46,539 bases of DNA from JAGNRR01 sp964389575 (GTDB lineage Bacteria > Bacteroidota > Bacteroidia > Chitinophagales > Chitinophagaceae): contig CAYMFF010000017.1 of NCBI GenBank assembly GCA_964389575.1, positions 1 through 46,539 on the forward strand, in the 5' to 3' direction. Shown piece by piece: positions 17,294-25,687 of the stretch (position 1 is its first letter; each line of letters opens with the position of its first letter). A program made the translations under genes and the position numbers. The notes beneath the pieces were generated by a model. That model was not told where the DNA came from and searched no databases. It saw only the letters and a list, made by a program, of their open reading frames with translations.

Positions 17294-18274
17294 ATGGAAC
17301 CAACAATAGATATAGAGTCCGAACAAAATATTATTCAAGAAAGAGAAATAGATACACTTCGTAGTAATCTGCAGTCAGTCATTTTGGGCAAACCAACTCA
17401 AATAGACTTGGTAGTTACTACCTTGGTAGCAGGTGGTCATATTTTAATAGAAGATAATCCTGGTACAGGAAAAACAGTCCTGGCTAAAACCCTGGCGGGT
17501 TCTGTCGGTGGTGGTGCGTCTTTTAAGCGAGTTCAGTTCACTCCTGATTTATTACCCATGGACTTGCTGGGCAGTTTTATTTTTGATGAAAAGAACACGG
17601 ATTTCGTTTTTAAGAGAGGGCCACTATTTTGCAATGTGCTGTTAGCAGATGAAATTAATCGTGCTTCTCCCAAAGTGCAATCTGCATTGTTAGAAGCAAT
17701 GGCAGAGCATCAGATTACTATGGGTGATACAACTCATAAATTAGAAGATTTATTCTTTACGATAGCTACGCAAAACCCTATTGAAATGGAAGGAACCTAC
17801 CCCCTTCCGGCAGCACAATTAGATCGATTTTTTATGAAAATCTATTTTGGTTATGTTGATGAACAGGCAGAAATAGATATCTATACAAATTACCAAGGAA
17901 TTCATAACAAATTGAACGATTTGAATCAGGTTATTTCATTGCAACAAGTAATTAGTGCACAACGAGAAGCAGAACAAATCGAGGTACATGAAGAAATCAT
18001 AAAAGCGGTGAGCAATATTGTCAGAGCTACAAGAGAAAACCCAAATATCATGCTAGGCGCATCGCCAAGAAGTGGTATCATTTTCTTAAAATGCTTGCGA
18101 GCCTATGCTTATCTTCAGAATAGAACTTTTGTAATTGAAGACGATATTAAAGCGCTTTGTTTTGCAGTATTAGAGCACCGATTAGAATATAGAAATAAAG
18201 AAGGTAAAAAGGGAGCCTTACAACAGATACTAGATAAGGAGTTGAATAGATTAAATGGATTGAAAATTTCATAG
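17294..18274 (+). CDS. MoxR family AAA+ ATPase
   Basis: A 326-residue cytoplasmic AAA+ chaperone-like ATPase. The Walker A motif is NPGTGKT (55-61), the Walker B NVLLADEINR (114-123) is followed by the MoxR-typical ASPKVQSALLEAMAEHQIT, and sensor 1 lies in ATQNP (158-162) with the family motif EGTYPLPAAQLDRF. Start chosen at 17294, four bases after the transglutaminase stop; an earlier ATG at 17258 would add 12 residues that overlap the upstream gene. MoxR proteins are believed to remodel or activate partner complexes, here presumably those made by the DUF58 and transglutaminase proteins encoded just upstream. Confidence 0.94.
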   Translation: MEPTIDIESEQNIIQEREIDTLRSNLQSVILGKPTQIDLVVTTLVAGGHILIEDNPGTGKTVLAKTLAGSVGGGASFKRVQFTPDLLPMDLLGSFIFDEKNTDFVFKRGPLFCNVLLADEINRASPKVQSALLEAMAEHQITMGDTTHKLEDLFFTIATQNPIEMEGTYPLPAAQLDRFFMKIYFGYVDEQAEIDIYTNYQGIHNKLNDLNQVISLQQVISAQREAEQIEVHEEIIKAVSNIVRATRENPNIMLGASPRSGIIFLKCLRAYAYLQNRTFVIEDDIKALCFAVLEHRLEYRNKEGKKGALQQILDKELNRLNGLKIS

Positions 18275-18277
18275 CCG

Positions 18278-20146
18278 TTGCGATTTCATTGTTTCATCAT
18301 ATTATTTTTTCTATTTGTTTCAGCTATCGTTCATGCTAAGCCTCAAACTGAGCAGCGCTATGAAATAGATGCTAAAAGAATTGGTGTTTATTATAACAGT
18401 GAAAATGCTATGGCACGAGCGCGAGAATTCAAACGAATAGATAGCACTTATTATGTTGGCTGGATGTTTGAAGGTTCGTATCGATATGAACGAGCCGCTG
18501 ATTTTCGAGGCTATAAATTAGCGGCTGTGCATTTTCAAAAAGCACTAGATTTATTGTATCTGGATTTTGAAAAAGAAATCACAACTCGTACTGGGATATA
18601 TGACTTGTTCTACAGGGATTTGCAATTGCGTCGTGATTTTGATTATATGGTTTATCACCTAATGAATTGCTATAGTAATATGAATCGTCCAGATTTGGTT
18701 TGGAAGCATTTGCAGTGGAGCAAGAAAATCAATCACCAAGACGAACAATATTCAGACACCTACTGTTATTTGGCTTGGACAGTTCATAGAAATCGATTTC
18801 GAACAAATTCAGATTATTCNNNNNNNNNNNNNNNNNNNNNNNNNNNNNNNNNNNNNNNNNNNNNNNNNNNNNNNNNNNNNNNNNNNNNNNNNNNNNNNNN
18901 NNNNNNNNNNNNNNNNNNNACCTTTTGTACGATTCAAGGAAAATTTAGAGAAGCTACGTTTTACTATAATCAAGCAAAAAATTATGATAGAGGCGATAAA
19001 ATTCTAAATGAATCTTTCTATTATTCTTCAATACTTAATATTTATCGCGCCTTACCTAAAGATGCTATTCAAGAAATAAAAGATATAATTTCAACCAATG
19101 GAACGACCCCAGGATTTGGCTGGTACAATTTAGCGCTGTCTCGCGGCCTAATTTATGATGGCCAATTAAAGCAAGCTAAAAAACATGCTTTAAAAGCAGA
19201 GCAGTTTAACGAAATCCATATAGGAACAACCTTGGGTCAAAGTCATTATGATTTCACAACGGCCTTGTTACAGTTAGTCATTAAACAAAAAGAGATTAAT
19301 GAAATCAAGTTCTTGAATCGAGGTTGGTGGTACAGCCTAAACAACTTAAGTAAATTGGCAACACTGCAAGCCGAAAAGTATGGCTTACAATTTTTAATTA
19401 TTAATCAATTAGCAGCTAATCCGGAACGGGAACTAGTGATTTACAAATTATTTTCTACCGAGAACACAGTTTCATATGATGAAATTTGGGAGCTTATCAA
19501 TGGATTTTCTACTAATTTCTTTTTGAAAAAATACACGGAATATGCTAAAAACGATGACCGGCCTAAACTAAAAAAGTACTATCAATACTTTATCGCACGA
19601 CTGCATATGCAAAAAGGCAACTATCGTGAGGCCTTCAACATTTTGAAGAAAATTCTTACTAAAACTGAAATTGACGTTGAATATGAAACACTTTTCCTTT
19701 CACGTGTTTATTTAGCCTATGCCAATTGTTTAAAACAAGCTGACAAAGAACAGGGCGCATTGCAGTATGTTCACAAAGCGTATACTGACTATCCTCAATT
19801 AATTCCGTTTCAGCGCTTGAAAGTATCTATGAGATTACATGCTAATGCTAGTAGCCAAATTGAGAAAGAAGTTGTTGATAAATTGAAAGACATAAATGTA
19901 AATTGGATTCCCACTAACAAAAAATCAGAAGACGCTATTGATGTCTATTTAAAGTTTGGAGTGAATCAAGGCTACCCGACTATAACGTTTGAAACTAACT
20001 ATAAAGACGCTGTTGTAGTCACCTCTAAAACAATATCCTATAAAGAATCTGAAAAGGTGGCCAAAGAGCTTGCCTTATATCTATTTAATATTGGTAATGT
20101 TGACAAGGAATTTAATATGAATGAGCCAACGGTTGCTTCTTATTGA
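18278..20146 (+). CDS. Exported TPR-like helical repeat protein (contains assembly gap)
   Basis: A 622-codon frame that includes 100 N. The start must be TTG at 18278, since the in-frame MoxR stop TAG lies one codon upstream; it gives a clear signal peptide (RFHCFIILFFLFVSAIVHA). The mature part is alpha-helical with TPR-like pairs, for example AAVHFQKALDLL, MNCYSNMNRPDLVWKHL, FREATFYYNQAKNYD and YREAFNILKKILTKTE. There is no catalytic motif. Its position, three bases behind MoxR, suggests a periplasmic scaffold for the DUF58/transglutaminase complex. The frame is continuous across the gap if the true length is 3n+1, which fits 100. Its last seven bases overlap the convergent TerB-like gene. 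Confidence 0.75.
   Translation: MRFHCFIILFFLFVSAIVHAKPQTEQRYEIDAKRIGVYYNSENAMARAREFKRIDSTYYVGWMFEGSYRYERAADFRGYKLAAVHFQKALDLLYLDFEKEITTRTGIYDLFYRDLQLRRDFDYMVYHLMNCYSNMNRPDLVWKHLQWSKKINHQDEQYSDTYCYLAWTVHRNRFRTNSDYXXXXXXXXXXXXXXXXXXXXXXXXXXXXXXXXXXTFCTIQGKFREATFYYNQAKNYDRGDKILNESFYYSSILNIYRALPKDAIQEIKDIISTNGTTPGFGWYNLALSRGLIYDGQLKQAKKHALKAEQFNEIHIGTTLGQSHYDFTTALLQLVIKQKEINEIKFLNRGWWYSLNNLSKLATLQAEKYGLQFLIINQLAANPERELVIYKLFSTENTVSYDEIWELINGFSTNFFLKKYTEYAKNDDRPKLKKYYQYFIARLHMQKGNYREAFNILKKILTKTEIDVEYETLFLSRVYLAYANCLKQADKEQGALQYVHKAYTDYPQLIPFQRLKVSMRLHANASSQIEKEVVDKLKDINVNWIPTNKKSEDAIDVYLKFGVNQGYPTITFETNYKDAVVVTSKTISYKESEKVAKELALYLFNIGNVDKEFNMNEPTVASY
18820..18919. other. Assembly gap (100 N) inside the TPR-like gene
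   Basis: One hundred N, a conventional placeholder. Codon phase on both sides agrees with a missing length of 3n+1, so the gene need not be broken. Confidence 0.9.
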
Positions 20147-20493
20147 TGGTCTGGATCCCAAGCGTCGAACAACGTTTTGAGAAAAAGGTTTTCTTCCTCA
20201 GTGATTACATCATCTGCTTTTACCAAATCCATTGCAAACTGCAGAAACTCGTTGCGTTCTTTTTCAGTTGCTTCCGCATAAAAATAATCGCTACACTCTT
20301 CAAAACGCGGCATCCAATCGTCAGGTGTCAAAGTAGTTAATGTTGAATCTTGCTCTAAGCCAATATCATTATACTCTTGCAACCACATTTTTTTTACAAA
20401 CTCCTGAATGACTTTTTTTTCTTCTTCCTGAAATTCATTATCTACAGCTGACAAAATCATCAGCATATTATATCCTGCTTTTGCTTTATTCAT
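20140..20493 (-). CDS. TerB-like acidic protein
   Basis: A 117-residue soluble protein with the two-fold helical pattern of the TerB/DjlA-N domain: ILSAVDNEFQEEEKKVIQEF near the N-terminus and VKADDVITEEENLFLKTLF near the C-terminus, both with the acidic DxxxxxEE loop of the family. TerB domains bind metal and occur in stress and envelope systems, but for this short standalone version the role is unknown. It is the last gene of an apparent minus-strand run xerC, metallohydrolase, ald, terB-like with gaps of 24, 19 and 14 bases. Its 3' end overlaps the convergent TPR-like gene by seven bases. Confidence 0.75.
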   Translation of the reverse strand: MNKAKAGYNMLMILSAVDNEFQEEEKKVIQEFVKKMWLQEYNDIGLEQDSTLTTLTPDDWMPRFEECSDYFYAEATEKERNEFLQFAMDLVKADDVITEEENLFLKTLFDAWDPDHQ

Positions 20494-20507
20494 TTCTAAT
20501 TTTCTTA

Positions 20508-21728
20508 TTAAGAATTACTGGGTAAAATTAAGTCTAAATGCGTGTATTTCATATCAAAACGGTCAGCTAATGATTTATGTGTCAATTTTCCTTCATAGGC
20601 ATATACTGCATGAATAATGTTCATCTTGCTTAGTATCATTCTACGAAAACCACCTTCATTATTGTATGCATCTAATATTAATGGCATAATGATATTACTA
20701 ATCATTTGCGATGCCGTTCTGGGAACCCCAGAAGCCATATTGGGCACGCAATAATGCGTCACATCGTATTTTGAAAAAGTGGGTTTTTCATGACTGGTCA
20801 TTTGAGATGTTTCAATACAACCACCTTTATCAATATTTACATCAACAATAACTGATCCACTTCTCATTTGTTGAACATTTTCTTCAGTTACAATCATTGG
20901 TACAACTCCCCGCTTTGGTTTAACCGCACCAATCAGAACATCGGCTTTTGACAATGCATTTTGAAAAAATACATTATCTAAAATAGAAGTATAAATATTT
21001 TGCTGCAACTCATTCTGCAATCGCATGAGACGATTAACTGAAGTATCAAAAACTTGTACACTAGCACCCAATCCAATGGCCGCTTTGGCCGCATGCAAGG
21101 CAACTAAACCTGCACCCAAGATGACTACTTTTGTTGGAGGAACACCTGTAACACCACCCAGCAAAATTCCTTTGCCTCCGTTATTTGTATTCAATAAGCT
21201 GGCTGCGGCTTGGATAGAATAAACTCCAGCAATTTGACTCATAGATTGAACTACTGGATAGTTTTCATTTTCATCCTTGATGTCAGCTAGTGAAATACCA
21301 ATAATTTGTTTTTTTAGACACTTTTGTAGATGATCTGCATTCATAATTGGCAGATGCAAGGGTGATAACACAACTTGCTTTGGCTTTAGATAATCTAACT
21401 CCTCATCTGAAATTGGAGCTGTTTTGATTATAGTATCGGCCTCAAAAACCTCTTTTTTGCTATAACATATTTTAGCTCCTACTTCGGAGTATTCGCTATC
21501 ATCATAACTAGCTCCTAAGCCAGCTTTTGTTTCAATCCACACTTTGTGACCATTATTAACCAACACAGATACTGCAGCTGGTGTTAATGGCACTCGTTTT
21601 TCTTGATAATGAAGCTCGCAAGGAATGCCAATAAAAGAATCTTTTCTGTTAGAAAGAAGCTCTAAAGACTCCTCTAGCACATTGTAGCTATATGACACAT
21701 CAACGATTGGCTTGTTTCCTTTGCTCAT
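20508..21728 (-). CDS. ald: Alanine dehydrogenase
   Basis: NAD-dependent oxidative deamination of L-alanine to pyruvate and ammonia (EC 1.4.1.1), or the reverse. The 406-residue protein has the AlaDh/PNT N-terminal domain with substrate residues Arg45 (EKRVPLTP), Lys102 (IIKTAPISDEE) and His125 (SPLHLP), then the Rossmann domain (VVILGAGLVALHAAKAAIG, 201-219) with Asp228 as the acidic end of strand 2 that favours NAD over NADP. The catalytic Asp300 lies in VDVNIDKGGCIET. It carries about 25 extra N-terminal residues relative to the Bacillus enzyme. A transhydrogenase alpha subunit is the alternative, but no beta subunit is adjacent. Confidence 0.88.
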   Translation of the reverse strand: MSKGNKPIVDVSYSYNVLEESLELLSNRKDSFIGIPCELHYQEKRVPLTPAAVSVLVNNGHKVWIETKAGLGASYDDSEYSEVGAKICYSKKEVFEADTIIKTAPISDEELDYLKPKQVVLSPLHLPIMNADHLQKCLKKQIIGISLADIKDENENYPVVQSMSQIAGVYSIQAAASLLNTNNGGKGILLGGVTGVPPTKVVILGAGLVALHAAKAAIGLGASVQVFDTSVNRLMRLQNELQQNIYTSILDNVFFQNALSKADVLIGAVKPKRGVVPMIVTEENVQQMRSGSVIVDVNIDKGGCIETSQMTSHEKPTFSKYDVTHYCVPNMASGVPRTASQMISNIIMPLILDAYNNEGGFRRMILSKMNIIHAVYAYEGKLTHKSLADRFDMKYTHLDLILPSNS

Positions 21729-21747
21729 TCGGCTTAAAGATAATTGC

Positions 21748-22518
21748 TTATATGGTAATTTTCAAACCGTCAAAGGCTAAATTAATTCCCTTAGGGAGTA
21801 GACCATTTTCGGTTTCATGATTGCCTAATTTATGACTAATGTGAGTAAAATATGTTTGCTCTATTTTAGAATGACTAGCTACTTCTATGGCTTCATCAAG
21901 TGTAAAGTGAGAAATATGATTCGTTTTCTGTAACGCATTTAAAACCAATAGCTTAGAACCTGCTATTTTTTTAAGCTCTTCAGCTTCTATTCTATTTGCA
22001 TCGGTGATATAGGTGAAGTCATTTATTCGAAAGCCTAATACAGGCATTTTATAATGCCATACGAGAATGGGTGTTATTTTCAATTCATTAATTTTAAAGG
22101 TATTAATTTCTGAAATAACATGGTCGGTAACTGAAGGCACACCGGGATATTTCTTGGAAGCAAAGACATAATCGTACTCTAACTTTACTCGAGACCAGCA
22201 ATCTTCTCTTGCATAAATATCCATTGATTTCTTCTGTTTAAAGTTAAAAGCACGGATGTCATCAAGACCCGCCAAATGGTCTTTGTGCGAGTGAGTTAAT
22301 AAAACAGCATCTAAGCGATTTACATTTTCACGGAGCATTTGTTGTCTAAAATCAGGCCCAGCATCAATCACAATAGAAGTATGTTCTGTTTGAATTAGCA
22401 CAGAAGAACGTAATCGCTTGTCTTTTGGATTATCACTTTTACAAACTGCGCAATCACAAGCAATAACTGGAACTCCTTGCGAAGTCCCCGTACCTAAAAA
22501 AGTAATTTCCATTGCCAT
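21748..22518 (-). CDS. PhnP-like metallo-beta-lactamase-fold hydrolase
   Basis: A 256-residue soluble metallohydrolase. It begins EITFLGTGTSQGVPVIACDC, with a CDCAVC cluster (21-26) that in PhnP binds a structural zinc, then RLRSS (35-39), the di-metal motif THSHKDH (75-81), YITDAN supplying the bridging Asp, and a C-terminal FTHISHKLG His. This layout matches PhnP and related cyclic phosphodiesterases rather than RNase Z or lactamases. PhnP itself acts on phosphoribosyl cyclic phosphate in C-P lyase pathways, but no phn genes are here, so another cyclic phosphodiester substrate is likely. It lies between xerC and ald in a tightly spaced run. Confidence 0.85.
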   Translation of the reverse strand: MAMEITFLGTGTSQGVPVIACDCAVCKSDNPKDKRLRSSVLIQTEHTSIVIDAGPDFRQQMLRENVNRLDAVLLTHSHKDHLAGLDDIRAFNFKQKKSMDIYAREDCWSRVKLEYDYVFASKKYPGVPSVTDHVISEINTFKINELKITPILVWHYKMPVLGFRINDFTYITDANRIEAEELKKIAGSKLLVLNALQKTNHISHFTLDEAIEVASHSKIEQTYFTHISHKLGNHETENGLLPKGINLAFDGLKITI

Positions 22519-22542
22519 ATTCCGAAAGTGAAACTACATCTT

Positions 22543-23439
22543 CTATGACTTTGGATGTGCTTTCTTATGAACATTTTTTAGTTTTTCAATACCATTGTGC
22601 GTATAAATCTGCGTTGCCGCTAAGCTCGCATGACCAAGTAGCTCTTTTATCGCATTTATATCCGCACCTTCATTCAGTAAGTGAGTAGCAAATGTGTGTC
22701 GCAATACATGCGGGCTATTTTTATTTAAGGTCGTTTTAGATTGCAATACTTTTTTTACTGTGTTGTAAACATATTTTGGATACAAGGGTTTACCGCTTGG
22801 CAATACAAGAAGCTTATCATTACCTGCCTGAGCAATTTTTTCTCTTTTAGAAATGTAATACTCCAATAAGTCAGTTAGTTCTTTACTTATCGGAATTATT
22901 CTTTCTTTATTCCCCTTCCCAATCACTCTTATTTCATTGCTTTTTATATCCGTTCGGTTCAATGTTAAATTAAGCAGTTCACTGCGCCTAATGCCCGTTT
23001 GATATAATAGTTCAATAATTACATGTGGGTTTAAGTCTTCTATGTTTTCTGATTTTTCTTTTTGGGAAACATCGGAAAGCAACATGTCAATTTTATCTTC
23101 TCGTATAAATGTGGCCAAGCGTTTTTCTAGCTTTGGCTTTATAATATTCAACATGGGTGAAGTTTCTATTTCACCCAAGCGACGCATATATTTAAAAAAA
23201 GAACTGAGCGTAGAAATCTTTCGATGAATACTTTTGGGCGAAACCTCTTGTTCACTTAAGGATGCCATCCACGATCGAATATGGGTTCGTTTTATTTTTT
23301 GAATAAGCAAATTGTCATATTCGGACACCATATAATCCTTAAATTGTTCCAAGTCTTTTTCATACGCCGTTATGGTATGCTTGGAATATCGTTTTTCAAA
23401 ACGTAAATAACCTATAAATTTTGACTGTAGTTCTTTCAA
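22543..23439 (-). CDS. xerC: Tyrosine recombinase, XerC/XerD type
   Basis: A 298-residue site-specific recombinase that resolves chromosome dimers at dif with a partner Xer protein. The N-terminal SAM-like core-binding domain (about 1-90) is followed by the catalytic domain with the full set Arg151 (TGIRRSEL), Lys175 (VIGKGNKER), His244-x-x-Arg247 (PHVLRHTF), His270 (LLGHASL) and the nucleophile Tyr279 (QIYTHN). The size and clean motif set fit a housekeeping Xer protein, not a phage integrase. XerC versus XerD is not certain. The only possible start is TTG at 23439, because TAG is the preceding codon. A TATCTTTA box ends six bases upstream of it. First gene of the run towards the TerB-like gene. 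Confidence 0.88.
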   Translation of the reverse strand: MKELQSKFIGYLRFEKRYSKHTITAYEKDLEQFKDYMVSEYDNLLIQKIKRTHIRSWMASLSEQEVSPKSIHRKISTLSSFFKYMRRLGEIETSPMLNIIKPKLEKRLATFIREDKIDMLLSDVSQKEKSENIEDLNPHVIIELLYQTGIRRSELLNLTLNRTDIKSNEIRVIGKGNKERIIPISKELTDLLEYYISKREKIAQAGNDKLLVLPSGKPLYPKYVYNTVKKVLQSKTTLNKNSPHVLRHTFATHLLNEGADINAIKELLGHASLAATQIYTHNGIEKLKNVHKKAHPKS

Positions 23440-23525
23440 CTATCGTAAAGATAGGAATCTCTATTGAGCGATTCAAAATAGTATAAAACAGTTTTAATGA
23501 TTAATTTAGTTATTAATCTCACTGA

Positions 23526-24101
23526 ATGCGAAAACTATTAAAAGAAATAAATGCTTGTACTATTTGTCAGGACAATCTTCCGTTGGGGTGTCGTCCTGTG
23601 GTTCACGTGAATCCAAAAAGTAAAATTTTAGTCATTGGTCAGGCTCCTGGCATACGGGTGCACCAATCTGGCATTCCTTGGGATGATATGAGTGGAAAAA
23701 ATTTAAGAAACTGGTTAAATGTAGATTCTGATTTGTTTTATGATAAGAATCATTTTGGCATAGTACCTATGGGATTTTGCTATCCTGGTACTGGTAAAAA
23801 TGGCGATTTGCCACCAAGGAAAGAATGCGCTCCTCTGTGGCACCCTAAGCTTGAAGATGAAATGAACAATGTAGAACTTGTTCTTCTTATTGGCCTGTAC
23901 GCTCAGAAATATTATTTGAAAAAATTGGCTAAGAAAAATTTGACTGAAACTGTTCGGTCTTTTCAAGAATACTTACCCAACTATTTGCCCCTACCCCATC
24001 CTTCTCCGAGAAATAACATTTGGCAAAAAAAGAACCCTTGGTTTGTGAATGAAGTATTACCCACACTAAGGTTAAGAGTGAGTAACTTAATAAAGCAATA
24101 A
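23526..24101 (+). CDS. Uracil-DNA glycosylase family protein (Fe-S type)
   Basis: A 191-residue DNA repair glycosylase expected to remove uracil from DNA. The active-site motif 1 is GQAPGIRVHQSGIPW (38-52) and motif 2 is LPHPSPRNN (156-164). Four cysteines fall at 11, 14, 85 and 101, the C-x2-C ... C-x15-C arrangement that holds the 4Fe-4S cluster of family 4 enzymes. The sequence otherwise diverges from classical family 4 (GEAPG becomes GQAPG), so substrate preference is not certain. It begins at ATG 23526, divergent from xerC across 86 bases, and the CNNM gene follows after about 40 bases on the same strand. Confidence 0.87.
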   Translation: MRKLLKEINACTICQDNLPLGCRPVVHVNPKSKILVIGQAPGIRVHQSGIPWDDMSGKNLRNWLNVDSDLFYDKNHFGIVPMGFCYPGTGKNGDLPPRKECAPLWHPKLEDEMNNVELVLLIGLYAQKYYLKKLAKKNLTETVRSFQEYLPNYLPLPHPSPRNNIWQKKNPWFVNEVLPTLRLRVSNLIKQ

Positions 24102-24143
24102 TTCTTTACAAAGAAAGGAGTTGTACATTTGAACTTAATATTT

Positions 24144-25217
24144 ATGGCAGTTTTAATTGGTTTTTTTCTACTTTCTATTGTTTTTTCTTTCTTGTGCTCT
24201 GTTTGGGAAGCAGTGCTTTTATCAGTCACACCCTCCTACATCAAAAGAAAAGAGCAAGAAGACCCAGATACGGGTAATTTGCTGGCTTCGTTGAAAAAGG
24301 ATATTGACAAACCGCTATCCGCTATTTTGACGTTGAATACCATTGCCCATACCGTTGGCGCAATTGGAGTAGGTGCGCAAGCCGGAAAAATATTTGGTAC
24401 TACCAAAATGAATCTATTAGGATTAGAAATATCCTATGAATCTTTGGTTGCTACTGTAATGACATTGGCCATTCTTTTTCTTTCTGAAATTATACCAAAA
24501 ACAATTGGAGCCAACAATTGGAAATCGTTAGCGCCAATGACGGCTAAGTCATTAAAAATTCTTTCATGGATACTTTATCCGTTTATTTGGATTAGTTCCA
24601 TGATTACTGGTTTTCTAAAAAAAGACAAAAAGAAAAGTGTTTTTAGCAAACAGGATTTTAGCGCAATGGTAGATGTAGTTAGTGAAAGTGGTGATCTTTC
24701 AAATGAAGACCATAAGCTCATTAAGAATTTGTTGCAGTTTGATGATTTGGCCGTTAAAGATGTAATGACACCACGCACGGTGATGATTATGGCGGATGAA
24801 TCTTTAAGCATGGCTGAGTTTTATAAGAAAAATAAGGTTCGCTCTTTTTCTCGGATTCCGCTTTATCAAGAAACGAAAGATGAAGTAACGGGTATATTAT
24901 TAAAAGATCATTTACTCCAGCATTTGTTAGAAGGTGATGACACAGCTCCGTTAAGTAGCATTAGTAGAGAAGCTACTTTCGTTCCAGGCTCCATGACATT
25001 GAGAAAAGTTTTTGAAACATTAAATGAAAAGCAAGAACATCTTGCTATTGTGGTAGATGAATATGGAGGTGTAATGGGACTAGTTACCTTAGAAGATATC
25101 ATTGAAACCTTATTTGGGTTCGAAATTGTAGATGAAACCGATGCCATTACCGACCCTCAGAAATTCGCTCGTCAAAAGTGGGAAGCCAGAGCTAAAAAAT
25201 TGGGGCTCATTGAATAA
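24144..25217 (+). CDS. CNNM/DUF21 and CBS-domain membrane protein (CorC/HlyC-like)
   Basis: A 357-residue membrane protein. The N-terminal CNNM (DUF21) domain has about four hydrophobic segments (MAVLIGFFLLSIVFSFLCS, then around 60-80, 93-115 and 125-150) with EIIPKTIGANN, the conserved EIxPK region. A CBS pair (about 205-340) follows, with VKDVMTPRTVMIM and AIVVDEYGGVMGLVTLED. The C-terminal CorC_HlyC transporter-associated domain is missing, giving the short form. Members are linked to Mg2+ or Co2+ export. I place the start at ATG 24144; a TTG at 24129 would add five residues. It converges on a lipoprotein gene nine bases away. Confidence 0.87.
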   Translation: MAVLIGFFLLSIVFSFLCSVWEAVLLSVTPSYIKRKEQEDPDTGNLLASLKKDIDKPLSAILTLNTIAHTVGAIGVGAQAGKIFGTTKMNLLGLEISYESLVATVMTLAILFLSEIIPKTIGANNWKSLAPMTAKSLKILSWILYPFIWISSMITGFLKKDKKKSVFSKQDFSAMVDVVSESGDLSNEDHKLIKNLLQFDDLAVKDVMTPRTVMIMADESLSMAEFYKKNKVRSFSRIPLYQETKDEVTGILLKDHLLQHLLEGDDTAPLSSISREATFVPGSMTLRKVFETLNEKQEHLAIVVDEYGGVMGLVTLEDIIETLFGFEIVDETDAITDPQKFARQKWEARAKKLGLIE

Positions 25218-25226
25218 ACCAACGTT

Positions 25227-25634
25227 TTACTTATAATTATCGTTTTTGTATTGAATGGCTTTCTTAGAAAGTAAAGAGTCAGGTTCATATTCTAACGGAT
25301 CCTTTTTTAAAATTCTCATTTTTACTACCAATTCAGGGTCAAAAACATACTCTCCTTCAATATCCTCATCTTCATAGATATCTATATTGTAGTCCTTGTC
25401 CAAGTACCGTATGTTAGATAAGCTAATCAATTTTACTTCTTTATCGTTTCTAATATTGACTAAATTCTTATAAGCAATTTGTCCAAAATGCAAATAGCCA
25501 ACTGAATCTTCATGAGGCTCCCAGCGCATATCTAATTTTACCCATATTAATTTATTGCCTTCTGCTTCACTTAGGCTATCCACGCTTTCGCATGCCACGA
25601 AGAATAAGAACAATATAAAAAACCAATATCTCAT
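25227..25634 (-). CDS. Small lipoprotein, function unknown
   Basis: A 135-residue protein with a short signal sequence ending in a lipobox (FLFFVAC, Cys15) followed by ESVDSL. The mature part is strongly acidic (IYEDEDIEGEYVFDPE) and mostly beta or mixed in appearance. No family recognised. It lies between convergent and divergent neighbours and has its own upstream region of 53 bases shared with the GT39 gene. Confidence 0.6.
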   Translation of the reverse strand: MRYWFFILFLFFVACESVDSLSEAEGNKLIWVKLDMRWEPHEDSVGYLHFGQIAYKNLVNIRNDKEVKLISLSNIRYLDKDYNIDIYEDEDIEGEYVFDPELVVKMRILKKDPLEYEPDSLLSKKAIQYKNDNYK

Positions 25635-25687
25635 TTGGCTAAGATATGTGATATGCTACATATTACTTCAGTATCTTCACAGCTGAA

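Noticed and set aside
13364..18274. Bat aerotolerance operon
   Set aside because: No von Willebrand A-domain (BatA/BatB) genes are present; the transglutaminase and TPR-like partners define a different MoxR neighbourhood.
22543..23439. The tyrosine recombinase as an integrase of a mobile island
   Set aside because: Size and motifs fit housekeeping XerC/XerD, it has no adjacent tRNA or att-like repeats, and neighbours are ordinary chromosomal genes.
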